Shown here: piece by piece, positions 15,308 through 23,726 of the stretch
How the letters are laid out: each line of letters starts with the position of its first letter
Numbering within the stretch: position 1 is the stretch's first letter
From: an uncultured Clostridia bacterium
Lineage (GTDB): Bacteria > Bacillota > Clostridia > Oscillospirales > Acutalibacteraceae
Assembly: GCA_945863885.1 (NCBI GenBank)
Contig: CAMAZY010000006.1
Span: 1 to 64,000, forward strand
DNA length: 64,000 bases
Reading direction: 5' to 3'
The notes under the pieces: generated by a model
Database searches by the model: none
What the model saw: the letters and a program-made list of their open reading frames with translations, nothing else
What the model was told of the DNA's origin: nothing
Program-made: the position numbers and the translations under genes

Positions 15308-16822
15308 TTATTCCTTATCTGCCCAATTCTTTGCTCTTTCAACGGCCTTTTTCCAACCGGCATAGAGCTTGTTTCTTTCTTCTGCCGACATCTGCGGCTC
15401 AAAAATACGGTCAACCACACGGTTTTCTTCGATATCGTCAAGGCTGTCCCAGACGCCTACCGCAAGACCCGCAAGATAAGCGGCACCCAAAGCCGTCGTT
15501 TCAACCGTCTTCGGACGGTCAACCTTTGTCTGAGCGAAGTTCGCCTGGATCTGAAGCATAATGTTGCTGACGCTTGCGCCGCCGTCAACACGAAGGTCGG
15601 CGATTTCGATACCTGAATCTGCGCTCATCGCTTCGAGTAAATCCGTCATCTGATAGGTGATGCACTCGAGAACGGCTCTTGCAATATGGGCACGGTTGAC
15701 ACCACGTGTCAGACCGACCATACAGCCTCTTGCGTACATATCCCAATACGGCGCACCGAGTCCCGTAAACGCCGGAACAAGATAACAGCCGTTGGAATCA
15801 GGCACGGTTTCGGCAAGCTCGTCACAGCGGCGGGGACTGTCTACAAGCTGAACCTCGTCACGAAGCCACTTGATGACCGAACCGGCATTAAAAGCACTGC
15901 CTTCAATAGAATATGTAGTCTTACCGTTGAGACTCCATGCCACGCCGGTAAGAAGATTGTTCTTCGAGGTAACACGCTTGTCGCCTGTATTCATCAAAAG
16001 GAAACAGCCTGTACCGTAGGTATTCTTCGCCATGCCCGGCTTAAAGCACGCCTGACCGAAAAGAGCGGACGGCTGGTCTCCGATTGCGCCGCAGATAGGC
16101 ACACCCTCAAGCTCCTCGATACCGATAATGCCGCTTGAAACCCAACCGTAAACCTGACTGGACGGAACGGGTGTCGGCAAAATATTCATCGGGATTCCGA
16201 GCTTTTCGCAAAGATATTCGTCCCAGCAAAGCTTGTCAACGTCAAAGAGCATCGTTCTCGAAGCGTTCGAATAATCGGTAACGTGAACTCTGCCGCCCGT
16301 AAGGTTCCAGATAAGCCACGTTTCAACCGTACCGAAAAGAAGCTGACCGGCTTCGGCAAGCGCCTTTACGCCCGGGACGTTGTCAAGAATCCACTTGATT
16401 TTTGTTGCCGAGAAATACGCATCGATAATAAGACCCGTGTGAGCGGTGATATAATCGCAAAGCTCTTTGTCTTCCTTGATTTTTTCGCACATATCGGCGG
16501 TTCTTCTGCACTGCCAGACAATGGCGTTATAAACAGGCTTACCGGTCGCTCTGTCCCAAAGGATCGTCGTTTCACGCTGATTGGTAATACCGATGCCGGC
16601 GATGTCCTTGGCAGAAACCTTACCGGAATTGAGAACAGAGGTGATCGAAGTAATCTGGCTGTATAAAATCTTCAGCGGATCATGCTCAACCCAACCGGCT
16701 TTCGGATAGATCTGGTCAAATTCGTTTTGCGCCTTGGCGATGATTTCGCCCTTTTTGTTGAAAACGATCGCTCTTGAGCTTGTCGTACCCTGATCGAGGG
16801 CAAGAACATACTTTTCTTTCAT
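15308..16822 (-). CDS. glpK: Glycerol kinase
   Basis: 504 residues, full length for GlpK. Diagnostic segments: LALDQGTTSSRAIVF at the start, GITNQRETTILWDR, NTYGTGCFLLMNTG, and YLVPAFTGLGAPYWD. It phosphorylates glycerol to glycerol-3-phosphate in the cytoplasm. GGAGGA precedes the ATG. A long structured leader with a hairpin and U run lies upstream, and the antiterminator gene glpP is 3 kb away, so control by GlpP antitermination is likely. No glpF or glpD is adjacent; the dehydrogenase downstream is of another family. Confidence 0.96.
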   Translation of the reverse strand: MKEKYVLALDQGTTSSRAIVFNKKGEIIAKAQNEFDQIYPKAGWVEHDPLKILYSQITSITSVLNSGKVSAKDIAGIGITNQRETTILWDRATGKPVYNAIVWQCRRTADMCEKIKEDKELCDYITAHTGLIIDAYFSATKIKWILDNVPGVKALAEAGQLLFGTVETWLIWNLTGGRVHVTDYSNASRTMLFDVDKLCWDEYLCEKLGIPMNILPTPVPSSQVYGWVSSGIIGIEELEGVPICGAIGDQPSALFGQACFKPGMAKNTYGTGCFLLMNTGDKRVTSKNNLLTGVAWSLNGKTTYSIEGSAFNAGSVIKWLRDEVQLVDSPRRCDELAETVPDSNGCYLVPAFTGLGAPYWDMYARGCMVGLTRGVNRAHIARAVLECITYQMTDLLEAMSADSGIEIADLRVDGGASVSNIMLQIQANFAQTKVDRPKTVETTALGAAYLAGLAVGVWDSLDDIEENRVVDRIFEPQMSAEERNKLYAGWKKAVERAKNWADKE

Positions 16823-16857
16823 GTTTCGTATCCTCCTTAAATCGCCTTTCGGCGGCT

Positions 16858-16994
16858 ATAAAAAAAGAGAACAGACTATCCAAGCCGCAAAAAGAGTACG
16901 CTACCCTCGTATGCGGTACCCAAGGGACTGCTCCGTTCTCACTTCTCCACAGATTCATCTCGCAGGAAACTGCAAAAATATTAACTTGTAAGCC
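16858..16994 (-). ncRNA. Structured glpK leader with attenuator-like hairpin
   Basis: Transcribed from the promoter at 17000-17028. The minus strand carries GAGAACGGA (16932-16940) pairing with TCTGTTCTC (16867-16875), followed directly by TTTTTTTAT, which is an intrinsic terminator upstream of glpK. The roughly 55 enclosed bases can form a further hairpin (GTACCGC / GCGTAC). The glpK ribosome site follows. A glycerol-3-phosphate/GlpP antiterminator site is the simplest reading; it does not match a riboswitch class I know. Confidence 0.6.
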
Positions 16995-16999
16995 TCTTT

Positions 17000-17028
17000 A
17001 TTTTACTTGAATTTGTGACTTTTGTCAA
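17000..17028 (-). promoter_or_regulatory. Predicted sigma-A promoter of glpK
   Basis: On the minus strand TTGACA, 17 bp, TAAAAT, giving a leader of about 170 bases before the glpK ATG. Confidence 0.7.
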
Positions 17029-17138
17029 TCATTATATTGCTTATTTTGTAAAATTTATCATTTTTTTACCATTTTTATCCGGGCAGAAAATAACAGCCGA
17101 AAATTTAATGAAAAAATCAATAATGTTCTTTCTTTCTC

Positions 17139-17168
17139 TTGACGAAGCCGACTTCAATATTGTATTAT
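17139..17168 (+). promoter_or_regulatory. Predicted promoter of the propeller-like gene
   Basis: TTGACG, 18 bp, TATTAT, about 65 bases upstream of the ATG at 17234. Confidence 0.55.
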
Positions 17169-17233
17169 ATAAAATAACTAATTATGCCATCTTCGTTTTT
17201 TCTAATATATTTATCATCAGGGAGGTCTGATCC

Positions 17234-17908
17234 ATGGAAAGCGTATTTTCAGGAGAAATTTTAAATATTACGCCTTTTAAAAAGGGCTTCGTTTTTGCCG
17301 CAAAGGGCGAAACATCAGACGGCCGTCTTGTTGCCAACTTCTTCGGCTATGACGCTGTCAACGACAAATTTACCCACATCAAAAAGTCCGTTTTTCTGAA
17401 AATAAAATTCGGCTATGAATATGAAGAAATCGCTGAACAGCTCGGCGACTATGTTTCGTGCGACGTCGGCTTTTTAAGCGACAACAAGATCATGGCAATC
17501 TTCCCGAACGGCGAATATAATATTTTTAATGCCGACGGTTCTCTGAACGTTTCGTCACAGCTGACCTACCACGGAAACAGCGTCTGCGATATCGCCGTTG
17601 ACGGTCAGTACATCTGGTGCGCCGTTCCGGACGAAAACGCTATCATCAAATATTCGCCGAGAGAGGGACGGATTCTTCTTCGCATCGGCGGCGGCGAAAC
17701 AACCGCTTTCGAAAAGCCCTGCGCCGTGACACTGATGGGAAGCACGCTTTATATCTGCAACCAGGCGTCAAGAAAGATCCGCACGCTCAATATTCAGACA
17801 AACTCCGTCAGAGATTACCGTGTGTTTACCGAAAAGGTCTATAAATATATCAACGTCTTAGGTCGTGAGTTCGTCTGGCTCAAGTCCGGTCTTTATGTTC
17901 TTGACTGA
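17234..17908 (+). CDS. Uncharacterised beta-propeller-like protein
   Basis: 224 residues, GGGAGGT 8 bases before the ATG. No family was recognised. Repeated strands of the type VCDIAVDGQYIWCAVPDENAI and PCAVTLMGSTLYICNQAS look like NHL/SMP-30-style propeller blades. There is no signal peptide or membrane segment. It precedes the zinc-ribbon membrane protein by 41 bases and may share its transcript. No function is assigned. Confidence 0.5.
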   Translation: MESVFSGEILNITPFKKGFVFAAKGETSDGRLVANFFGYDAVNDKFTHIKKSVFLKIKFGYEYEEIAEQLGDYVSCDVGFLSDNKIMAIFPNGEYNIFNADGSLNVSSQLTYHGNSVCDIAVDGQYIWCAVPDENAIIKYSPREGRILLRIGGGETTAFEKPCAVTLMGSTLYICNQASRKIRTLNIQTNSVRDYRVFTEKVYKYINVLGREFVWLKSGLYVLD

Positions 17909-17949
17909 TATCGAAAGGAGCTTGCCGCAATAAACGGCAACACAAGGCT

Positions 17950-18996
17950 ATGATATGCAGAAATTGCAGTGCGGTCATACCGGACGACAGCGAGCTATGC
18001 CCCTCCTGCGGTCATGATCCGGCCAAACGGGGGCAAAGCCGTAAAACAGCAGTGATCGTCCTGCTTTTATCGCTGATTATCTTTTCAAGCTGTGTCATGA
18101 TCGCTGTCAAAATCAACCGAAATCCCGCCGGGACAGAAACAACTGCGGGATATTCTTCTTCCGGCACAACGGCTTTCTTCGCCTTGAAAAGCACGTCCGC
18201 TCCGTCCGAAACAGCAGAGCCTGAGACGACTGATACCGAAAAAGAAAGTCTTTCCGAAAGCGGTGTCGCAAAAAGCACCGAAAGCTTCAGAAATTTTCAG
18301 GTGGAAACCTTTGAAATCAGTGCTTCTGCCAACGAAACAAAAGCCCAAAGAGCGAGAATCAAAGCCGACAAAGAGGATTTTTTAATAAACGGCGAAGAAT
18401 ATCTTGAATATATCTGTCGGAACATCATCACCAAAAACAGCTATGTATGGCTGACAATTGATTTCGGCGATGAGACGGGAATTGTCTTTTTATCGGACAA
18501 CACCGGTGGAGCCGATTACGGAAAAATCGATGAAAACGGTCTGATCCGTGAGCTTTACGGAAGCTTCATCATCAGCCGTCAGGCGAATTATTCCTATTAT
18601 CCGGCCATTGTCACTGCGTCAACAACCGAGCCGGAGAAGACAAGCAGCGATACCGCCACATCTGAAAGCAAGGCACCGGCGACAGAAACAGCAGTCGGAG
18701 ACGTCACTACGACTGCCGGTGTTACAACCTCCGAAGCCAAGACAGAAAAAACTTCCGATGCGGCCGCCGAAACGAAGCCTCCGGAAAAGAAAGCCTCTGA
18801 ACCGCAATCGTTCAAAACGACTTCGGCCGTCACAGCATCTTCAAAAAGCGTCGCCTCTTCGGCCGTTTATATCACCGCCACCGGTTCCAAATTTCACCGT
18901 GACGGCTGTGGCTCTTTAAGCAAGTCCAAAATCAAAATCGACCGGAACGAAGCGCTCGAAAAAGGGTACGAACCCTGCAAGCGCTGCAACCCGTAA
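17950..18996 (+). CDS. Zinc-ribbon membrane protein with C-terminal Ada-like metal-binding motif
   Basis: 348 residues. An N-terminal zinc ribbon (CRNCSAVIPDDSELCPSCG) is followed by one membrane helix (about 34-54). A Ser/Thr/Glu-rich low-complexity linker surrounds a small folded region (about 130-215, WLTIDFGDETGIVFL). The C-terminus, VYITATGSKFHRDGC and CKRCNP, matches the Ada-type zinc-binding motif seen at the ends of extracytoplasmic bacterial proteins. The zinc ribbon would be cytoplasmic and the linker and tail outside. Role unknown. The ribosome site is weak. Confidence 0.6.
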   Translation: MICRNCSAVIPDDSELCPSCGHDPAKRGQSRKTAVIVLLLSLIIFSSCVMIAVKINRNPAGTETTAGYSSSGTTAFFALKSTSAPSETAEPETTDTEKESLSESGVAKSTESFRNFQVETFEISASANETKAQRARIKADKEDFLINGEEYLEYICRNIITKNSYVWLTIDFGDETGIVFLSDNTGGADYGKIDENGLIRELYGSFIISRQANYSYYPAIVTASTTEPEKTSSDTATSESKAPATETAVGDVTTTAGVTTSEAKTEKTSDAAAETKPPEKKASEPQSFKTTSAVTASSKSVASSAVYITATGSKFHRDGCGSLSKSKIKIDRNEALEKGYEPCKRCNP

Positions 18997-19001
18997 TAAA
19001 C

Positions 19002-19041
19002 AAAAATCTCAGGTTTCAATGGACAAACCTGAGATTTTTTG
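19002..19041. terminator. Bidirectional terminator
   Basis: Long perfect stem AAAAATCTCAGGTTT / AAACCTGAGATTTTT between the convergent zinc-ribbon and DUF378 genes. Confidence 0.85.
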
Positions 19042-19050
19042 CTTTGTATT

Positions 19051-19290
19051 TTACGCCGCATTGTCGTTTCGGACGTCGTTGTTGTCGCTTGAAGAAGCTG
19101 ACACTCTTTCCGAAAAGAGCAACGAAATGCACCAGATTGCGGCAAGTGCAATAATCGTATAAACAATCCGGCTTCCGATCGAGGCTTGACCGCCGAAAAT
19201 CCAGGCAACGAGATCGAATCGGAACAATCCCAGCAGACCCCAGTTTAAGCCGCCGATTATTGTCAATACAAGAGAAATTTTATCAAGCAT
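19051..19290 (-). CDS. DUF378 small membrane protein
   Basis: 79 residues with two membrane helices. LVLTIIGGLNWGLLGLFRFDLVAWIFG is the diagnostic DUF378 core (YuzA-like). The tail is polar (SSSDNNDVRNDN). GGAG lies upstream of the ATG. Function unknown. Monocistronic. Confidence 0.85.
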   Translation of the reverse strand: MLDKISLVLTIIGGLNWGLLGLFRFDLVAWIFGGQASIGSRIVYTIIALAAIWCISLLFSERVSASSSDNNDVRNDNAA

Positions 19291-19344
19291 CTTATTTCAA
19301 CTCCTTTTGTTCATAGTATTGCGCTGAAATAAGAGGTTTATACA

Positions 19345-19911
19345 TCAAAATTTACAAGCCATGATTTTTCCGCCCGGTGTCAGGCAAATTGAATCAAAAC
19401 CATTTTTTTCATAAAATTTGATGGCCGCCGTATTGGACGCTCCGCACGAGAGCATCAGCGAGTTCACGCCGTTTTCTTTCAAATGCGCCTTGAGCGCATT
19501 CATCAGTCTTGTTCCGACTCCCTTGCGGCGGCAGGCGGCGGTCAGATCAATATGAAGATGAGCAGGATACTTCCGGCTGAAAGCCTGATGGGTCAGAATT
19601 TCCGTCATCGCCATGATGTAGTATTGCAAACCGAGCTTTTTGATTTCGGGAAGATAAAGACCCTTAAATATTTTCAGATACTCTTTAAAATCCTTTGCGC
19701 AAAGAAGATAGCCGAGAATGGTTCCGTCTTCATCCTCCGCAACAAAGCAGCAGTCCGGCTCGACCTCGGTGTAATAATCGTTATACATCAAAAGAATGAA
19801 GTCTTTCATTTCCTTTTTTTCAAGCGGAAACGACGACGTATCCAGGCAGACCTGTCTTACCGCTTTCTTGTCCTCCGGCCGAAACTGCCGGATCGTAATA
19901 GTCTCTCCCAT
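19345..19911 (-). CDS. GNAT family N-acetyltransferase
   Basis: 188 residues from the ATG at 19911 (MGETITIRQFRPED); the longer track ORF runs into glpP in another frame. The acetyl-CoA site is ACRRKGVGTRLMNALKAHL, followed by NTAAIKFYEKNGF. Acceptor unknown. It is the last gene of the lon-engB-glpP run, 40 bases after glpP, with no clear ribosome site right before the ATG. Confidence 0.82.
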   Translation of the reverse strand: MGETITIRQFRPEDKKAVRQVCLDTSSFPLEKKEMKDFILLMYNDYYTEVEPDCCFVAEDEDGTILGYLLCAKDFKEYLKIFKGLYLPEIKKLGLQYYIMAMTEILTHQAFSRKYPAHLHIDLTAACRRKGVGTRLMNALKAHLKENGVNSLMLSCGASNTAAIKFYEKNGFDSICLTPGGKIMACKF

Positions 19912-19951
19912 TTTCTTCGTTTGCCGTTTTCCGGCTTCTCCTTTCCGAAAA

Positions 19952-20512
19952 TTACCAAAGCTCCTTGCAGGAGGTCGAAACGCCGTGTGCGCCGTTTTCG
20001 GTCGCCAGCTGAACATATTTCTTTTCGCTGACAAGTCCGCCGACGATAATCGGCACTTCAATCAGCGTGCTCAGCCGCTTTGTGATATCCGGCATGATTC
20101 CCGGCATGATCTCCACGGCATCGGGCTTGATTGCCTGTGAGGTCTTTACGGTCGTATCAATCGAAAGTGAATCGATGATGAACAGCCGCTGAACCGTCAG
20201 CAGACCGAGATCTTTTGCCACTTTGAGCTGATTGTTTTTCGTCGAGATAATTCCGTCCGGCTTCATCTTTTCGGAAATGTATTTGAGTGCTGTCGCATCC
20301 CTTGAAAAACCGTCAATCAGATCCACGTGGATAAAAATCATCTTGCCCCGGCTTTTCACCTTCTGAACGATTTGTTCGAGATTGAAAATATTGCCGCTTA
20401 AGAGAAAAATAATCTCACATTTTGAGTCGAGCGCACTGTCGAGCTTGTCAAGATCTTTCACGGCGGCAATAACCGGATTGCTCCTGAGCCTTTTTACAAA
20501 TGCTTCTTTCAT
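19952..20512 (-). CDS. glpP: Glycerol-3-phosphate responsive antiterminator GlpP
   Basis: 186 residues from the ATG at 20512, with AGGGAG 4 bases upstream (the track start at 20536 is a weaker alternative). The whole length follows the GlpP TIM-barrel family: NPVIAAVKDLDKL, IFLLSGNIFNLEQIV, IFIHVDLIDGFSRD, DGIISTKNNQLKVAK and PDAVEIMPGIMPDI. GlpP binds glycerol-3-phosphate and prevents termination in leaders of glycerol genes. The likely target here is the glpK leader at 16.9 kb. It sits oddly in a lon-engB operon. Confidence 0.92.
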   Translation of the reverse strand: MKEAFVKRLRSNPVIAAVKDLDKLDSALDSKCEIIFLLSGNIFNLEQIVQKVKSRGKMIFIHVDLIDGFSRDATALKYISEKMKPDGIISTKNNQLKVAKDLGLLTVQRLFIIDSLSIDTTVKTSQAIKPDAVEIMPGIMPDITKRLSTLIEVPIIVGGLVSEKKYVQLATENGAHGVSTSCKELW

Positions 20513-20536
20513 GGTACTCCCTTTCCTTTCTTTCAA

Positions 20537-21127
20537 TTATTCCGTTTTCTCTATCGCCCGTTCGATGTGTCCCCTGATTTCTTCGACACCGTCCCCTTTC
20601 ACGGCGGAAAACGGAATCACGCTGATGTTTCCGTACTTTGTCAGCACACCGCAAATAGACATAAGCTGATTCATTCTTTCGGTTTTATTGAGCTTGTCGC
20701 ACTTCGTCAGCGCAACGATAAACGGAATTTCGTTCGCCTTCAAAAACTCAATCATTTCGATATCCTGCGTTGTCGGATCGTGCCGCATATCAACAAGCTG
20801 AACGACAAGCCGGATATCCCGTCCCGAGCCGAAATACGCTTCCATCAAAGACGCCCAGCGGAGCTTTTCGTCTCTTGACACCTTGGCGTAGCCGTAGCCG
20901 GGAAGATCGACAAACCGGCATTCGGAGAGCCTGAACATATTCACCGTCACTGTTTTCCCCGGCATGGAGCTGACTCTTGCGAGCGACTTTCGCCCGAGAA
21001 GCTTATTTAAAAGCGACGACTTTCCGACGTTTGAGCGGCCGGAAAACGCAATTTCGGGAAGCGTTGACGGCTGAAGCTGATTTTCGGTTCCGTACGACGC
21101 TTCAAACTGTACCTGATCGTATCTCAT
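20537..21127 (-). CDS. engB: Ribosome biogenesis GTP-binding protein YsxC/EngB
   Basis: 196 residues. GTPase motifs are G1 GRSNVGKSSLLN, G3 DLPGYGYAKV and G4 TKCDKL; the SMPGKTVTVN segment is typical of EngB. It assists large ribosomal subunit assembly. It lies 18 bases downstream of lon, a common gene pair in Firmicutes, and 24 bases upstream of glpP. Confidence 0.95.
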   Translation of the reverse strand: MRYDQVQFEASYGTENQLQPSTLPEIAFSGRSNVGKSSLLNKLLGRKSLARVSSMPGKTVTVNMFRLSECRFVDLPGYGYAKVSRDEKLRWASLMEAYFGSGRDIRLVVQLVDMRHDPTTQDIEMIEFLKANEIPFIVALTKCDKLNKTERMNQLMSICGVLTKYGNISVIPFSAVKGDGVEEIRGHIERAIEKTE

Positions 21128-21145
21128 ACTTCAAACCCCCGGCGG

Positions 21146-23587
21146 TCAGTTCATGGTGCCTGCGCCGCTGCCTTTCTGTCTGTTTTTTCCGTCAAGGCCG
21201 CCGCTTTGCGCTTCGATTGTTACCGAAGTCCGCTTATCAGACTTCACCTTGACGAAGCCGGCGGTCAGTGCAAGTGAAAAGACCTCGGAAAGCCGTTTTA
21301 CGGGAATAAACCGAAGCTTTTCCTTGACCGCAGGATCGACCTCCCAAAGGTCGGCTTCGTTTTCGGCGGGTATTATCACGGTATCCATTCCCGATTTAAA
21401 AGCCGCCATGGATTTTTCTTTTAATCCACCGATCGGCATTACACGACCGGTCAGCGAGATTTCGCCCGTCATGGCGACATTGTGTCTGACCGAAACGCCC
21501 GTAAGAGCCGAAAGCAGTGCGGTCGCAATCGTAACACCGGCAGACGGGCCGTCTTTCGGAACGGCACCTTGCGGAACGTGAATATGAATATCCTTTGTTT
21601 TGAATTTTTCGCTGTCGATTCCGTAATCGGCGGCAACAGAGCGGATAAAGCTCAATGCCGCCCTCGCCGACTCTTTCATCACATCGCCCAAAGAGCCCGT
21701 CAGTTCAAGCTTTCCGCCGCCGTCCATAACGACCGCTTCAACCTGAAGCATTTCGCCGCCGACAGACGTCCACGCAAGACCGTTGACAACGCCGACAAGG
21801 TCGGATTTTGATACATCGTCGGGTCGGAACTTTTCGGGTCCGAGCATTTCTTTGATATCGGAAACTGTCAGAGAAACGTTATGCTTTTCACCCGAAGCGA
21901 CCTTGACCGCTGTCTTCCGGCAAAGTGCGGCAATCAGCTGTTCAAGCCGTCTGACGCCCGCCTCACGGGTATACTTATCAATCAGAAAGCGCAAAACCGA
22001 ATCGGAAAGGCGGAAGCTTCTTCCGTCAAGTCCGTGAAGCTCACGCTGCTTTTTAACAAGGTGACGCTTTGCGATGCTGATCTTTTCTTCAAGCGTGTAG
22101 CTTGAAAGCTCGATAACCTCCATACGGTCATAAAGCGGACCGGGAATGGTAGAAGCGTCGTTTGCGGTCGTGATGAAAATAACCTTGCTTAAATCAACGG
22201 GAAATTCGATATAATGATCCCGGAAGCTGTTGTTCTGTTCGGGGTCAAGCGCCTCTAAAAGTGCCGACGACGGGTCGCCCTTATAATCATTTCCGAGCTT
22301 GTCGATCTCGTCAAGTAAAATAATCGGATTCATGCTTTTTGCCGTTTCAAGCGCATTGATGATCCGCCCCGGCATTGCGCCGATATAGGTCTTGCGGTGA
22401 CCTCTAATTTCCGCCTCGTCCCGGACGCCGCCTAACGACATCCGGACATATTTTCTGCCCATAGCCTTGGCTACGGAGCGGACAACGGAAGTCTTACCGA
22501 CGCCCGGCGGGCCGACAAGACAGATGATCTGTCCTTTTGTCTTATCGCTCAACGCCCGTACGGCAAGCATCTCGATGAAGCGATCCTTGACCTTATCCAT
22601 ACCGTAATGCTCGTCGTCAAGAATCTTTCTCGCCTTCTTCAGGTCAAAATTATCCTCGGTATAAGTGTTCCACGGGAGGCTGAGCGCCTCGTCAAGATAG
22701 GAGCGGATCACGTTGGCGTCCGGAGACGAGCTTTGAAGCTTTGCAAGTCTTGTGCACTCTTTCAAAAGCTTCTTTTCGGTTTCCGGCTCAAGGGAAAGAG
22801 ACAGAATTCTTTCCCGGTATTTTTCGGTTTCGCTCAGCGTGTCGTCACCCTCGCCGAGTTCTTCGGATATCACTTTCATCTGTTCACGAAGATAGTATTC
22901 GTGCTGACTTTTATCCATTCTTTCCTGAACCTTTTGCTCGATATCCTCTTCAATCAACGAAAGCTCCGTCTCACGGGAGAGAACGGCGCAAAGCTTTTCA
23001 AGCCTTGAGACGGGGCCAAGCTCTTCGAGGATCATCTGTCGGTCACGATAGTCGTTCAGGGCGTTCATGGCGATAAAATCGGCAAGATAATCCGGTGACT
23101 CGTTAAACAGCACCTCGGACGCAACACTGTCGGCCTGCTTGGAGGTCGCCTGCACATACGAATCGAAAATCTTCTTCGTCATTCTGACCGTCGCTTCGGC
23201 ATAATCGGAATCCGACGGTCTTATTTTCTTCGATTCCAGTCTTTGCGCATCAAAAATAAAGTACTTTTCGCTTTCAAGAATCCGGAGCGTTTTCGCTCTG
23301 CATATACCTTCCACGACAACCCGAAGATTGTTCGAGCCGGGGGTTCTGATAACCTGCTTGATTTCGGCGATAACGCCGATATTGTAAAGCTCCTGCGCCG
23401 TCGGATCATCGACGGAAATATCCCGTTGCGCAACAAGAAAAATCAACTGTTCGTCATGCACGGCCGCATTGACCGCCGCAATCGATTTGCTTCTGCCGAC
23501 CTCAAAATGAAGCCGCATTTTCGGAAACATGACCATCCCCCGTAAAGCTAAAGTCGGCAAAGCCTTATATAGTAAACTGTCTGTCAT
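21146..23587 (-). CDS. lon: ATP-dependent protease Lon
   Basis: 813 residues. Order: N-terminal LAN domain (about 8-200), coiled-coil linker (EYYLREQMKVISEELGE), AAA+ module with Walker A GPPGVGKTS (about 359) and Walker B IILLDEIDKL, then the C-terminal serine protease domain with the catalytic Ser in PKDGPSAGVTIA and the Lys in LTGRVMPIGGLKEK. It degrades misfolded and regulatory proteins in the cytoplasm. It heads the lon-engB-glpP-GNAT unit and has its own promoter. No CIRCE element was seen. Confidence 0.97.
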   Translation of the reverse strand: MTDSLLYKALPTLALRGMVMFPKMRLHFEVGRSKSIAAVNAAVHDEQLIFLVAQRDISVDDPTAQELYNIGVIAEIKQVIRTPGSNNLRVVVEGICRAKTLRILESEKYFIFDAQRLESKKIRPSDSDYAEATVRMTKKIFDSYVQATSKQADSVASEVLFNESPDYLADFIAMNALNDYRDRQMILEELGPVSRLEKLCAVLSRETELSLIEEDIEQKVQERMDKSQHEYYLREQMKVISEELGEGDDTLSETEKYRERILSLSLEPETEKKLLKECTRLAKLQSSSPDANVIRSYLDEALSLPWNTYTEDNFDLKKARKILDDEHYGMDKVKDRFIEMLAVRALSDKTKGQIICLVGPPGVGKTSVVRSVAKAMGRKYVRMSLGGVRDEAEIRGHRKTYIGAMPGRIINALETAKSMNPIILLDEIDKLGNDYKGDPSSALLEALDPEQNNSFRDHYIEFPVDLSKVIFITTANDASTIPGPLYDRMEVIELSSYTLEEKISIAKRHLVKKQRELHGLDGRSFRLSDSVLRFLIDKYTREAGVRRLEQLIAALCRKTAVKVASGEKHNVSLTVSDIKEMLGPEKFRPDDVSKSDLVGVVNGLAWTSVGGEMLQVEAVVMDGGGKLELTGSLGDVMKESARAALSFIRSVAADYGIDSEKFKTKDIHIHVPQGAVPKDGPSAGVTIATALLSALTGVSVRHNVAMTGEISLTGRVMPIGGLKEKSMAAFKSGMDTVIIPAENEADLWEVDPAVKEKLRFIPVKRLSEVFSLALTAGFVKVKSDKRTSVTIEAQSGGLDGKNRQKGSGAGTMN

Positions 23588-23627
23588 ATTTATACCTCAA
23601 AACTAAACTAAAACAAAATAGGATTAT

Positions 23628-23656
23628 ATTATACAATAGTTCCATTTTCAAATCAA
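23628..23656 (-). promoter_or_regulatory. Predicted sigma-A promoter of lon
   Basis: On the minus strand TTGATT, 17 bp, TATAAT, about 40 bases upstream of the lon ATG. Confidence 0.65.
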
Positions 23657-23726
23657 CACTTATTGATGAACAAATTGAGCAAAAACGACCCATTATCGTC
23701 ATATACATAATAGCAGGGTGATTATA

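Noticed and set aside
14037-15365. 442-codon plus-strand ORF
   Set aside because: It is antisense to the Ldh_2-type dehydrogenase gene, which has clear family motifs. The translation has no recognisable domain and lacks a ribosome site.
16858-16994. T-box or glycine-type riboswitch upstream of glpK
   Set aside because: A GGGTACCGC string resembles the T-box bulge, but the other conserved blocks are missing and glpK is not a typical target. A GlpP leader is the simpler reading.
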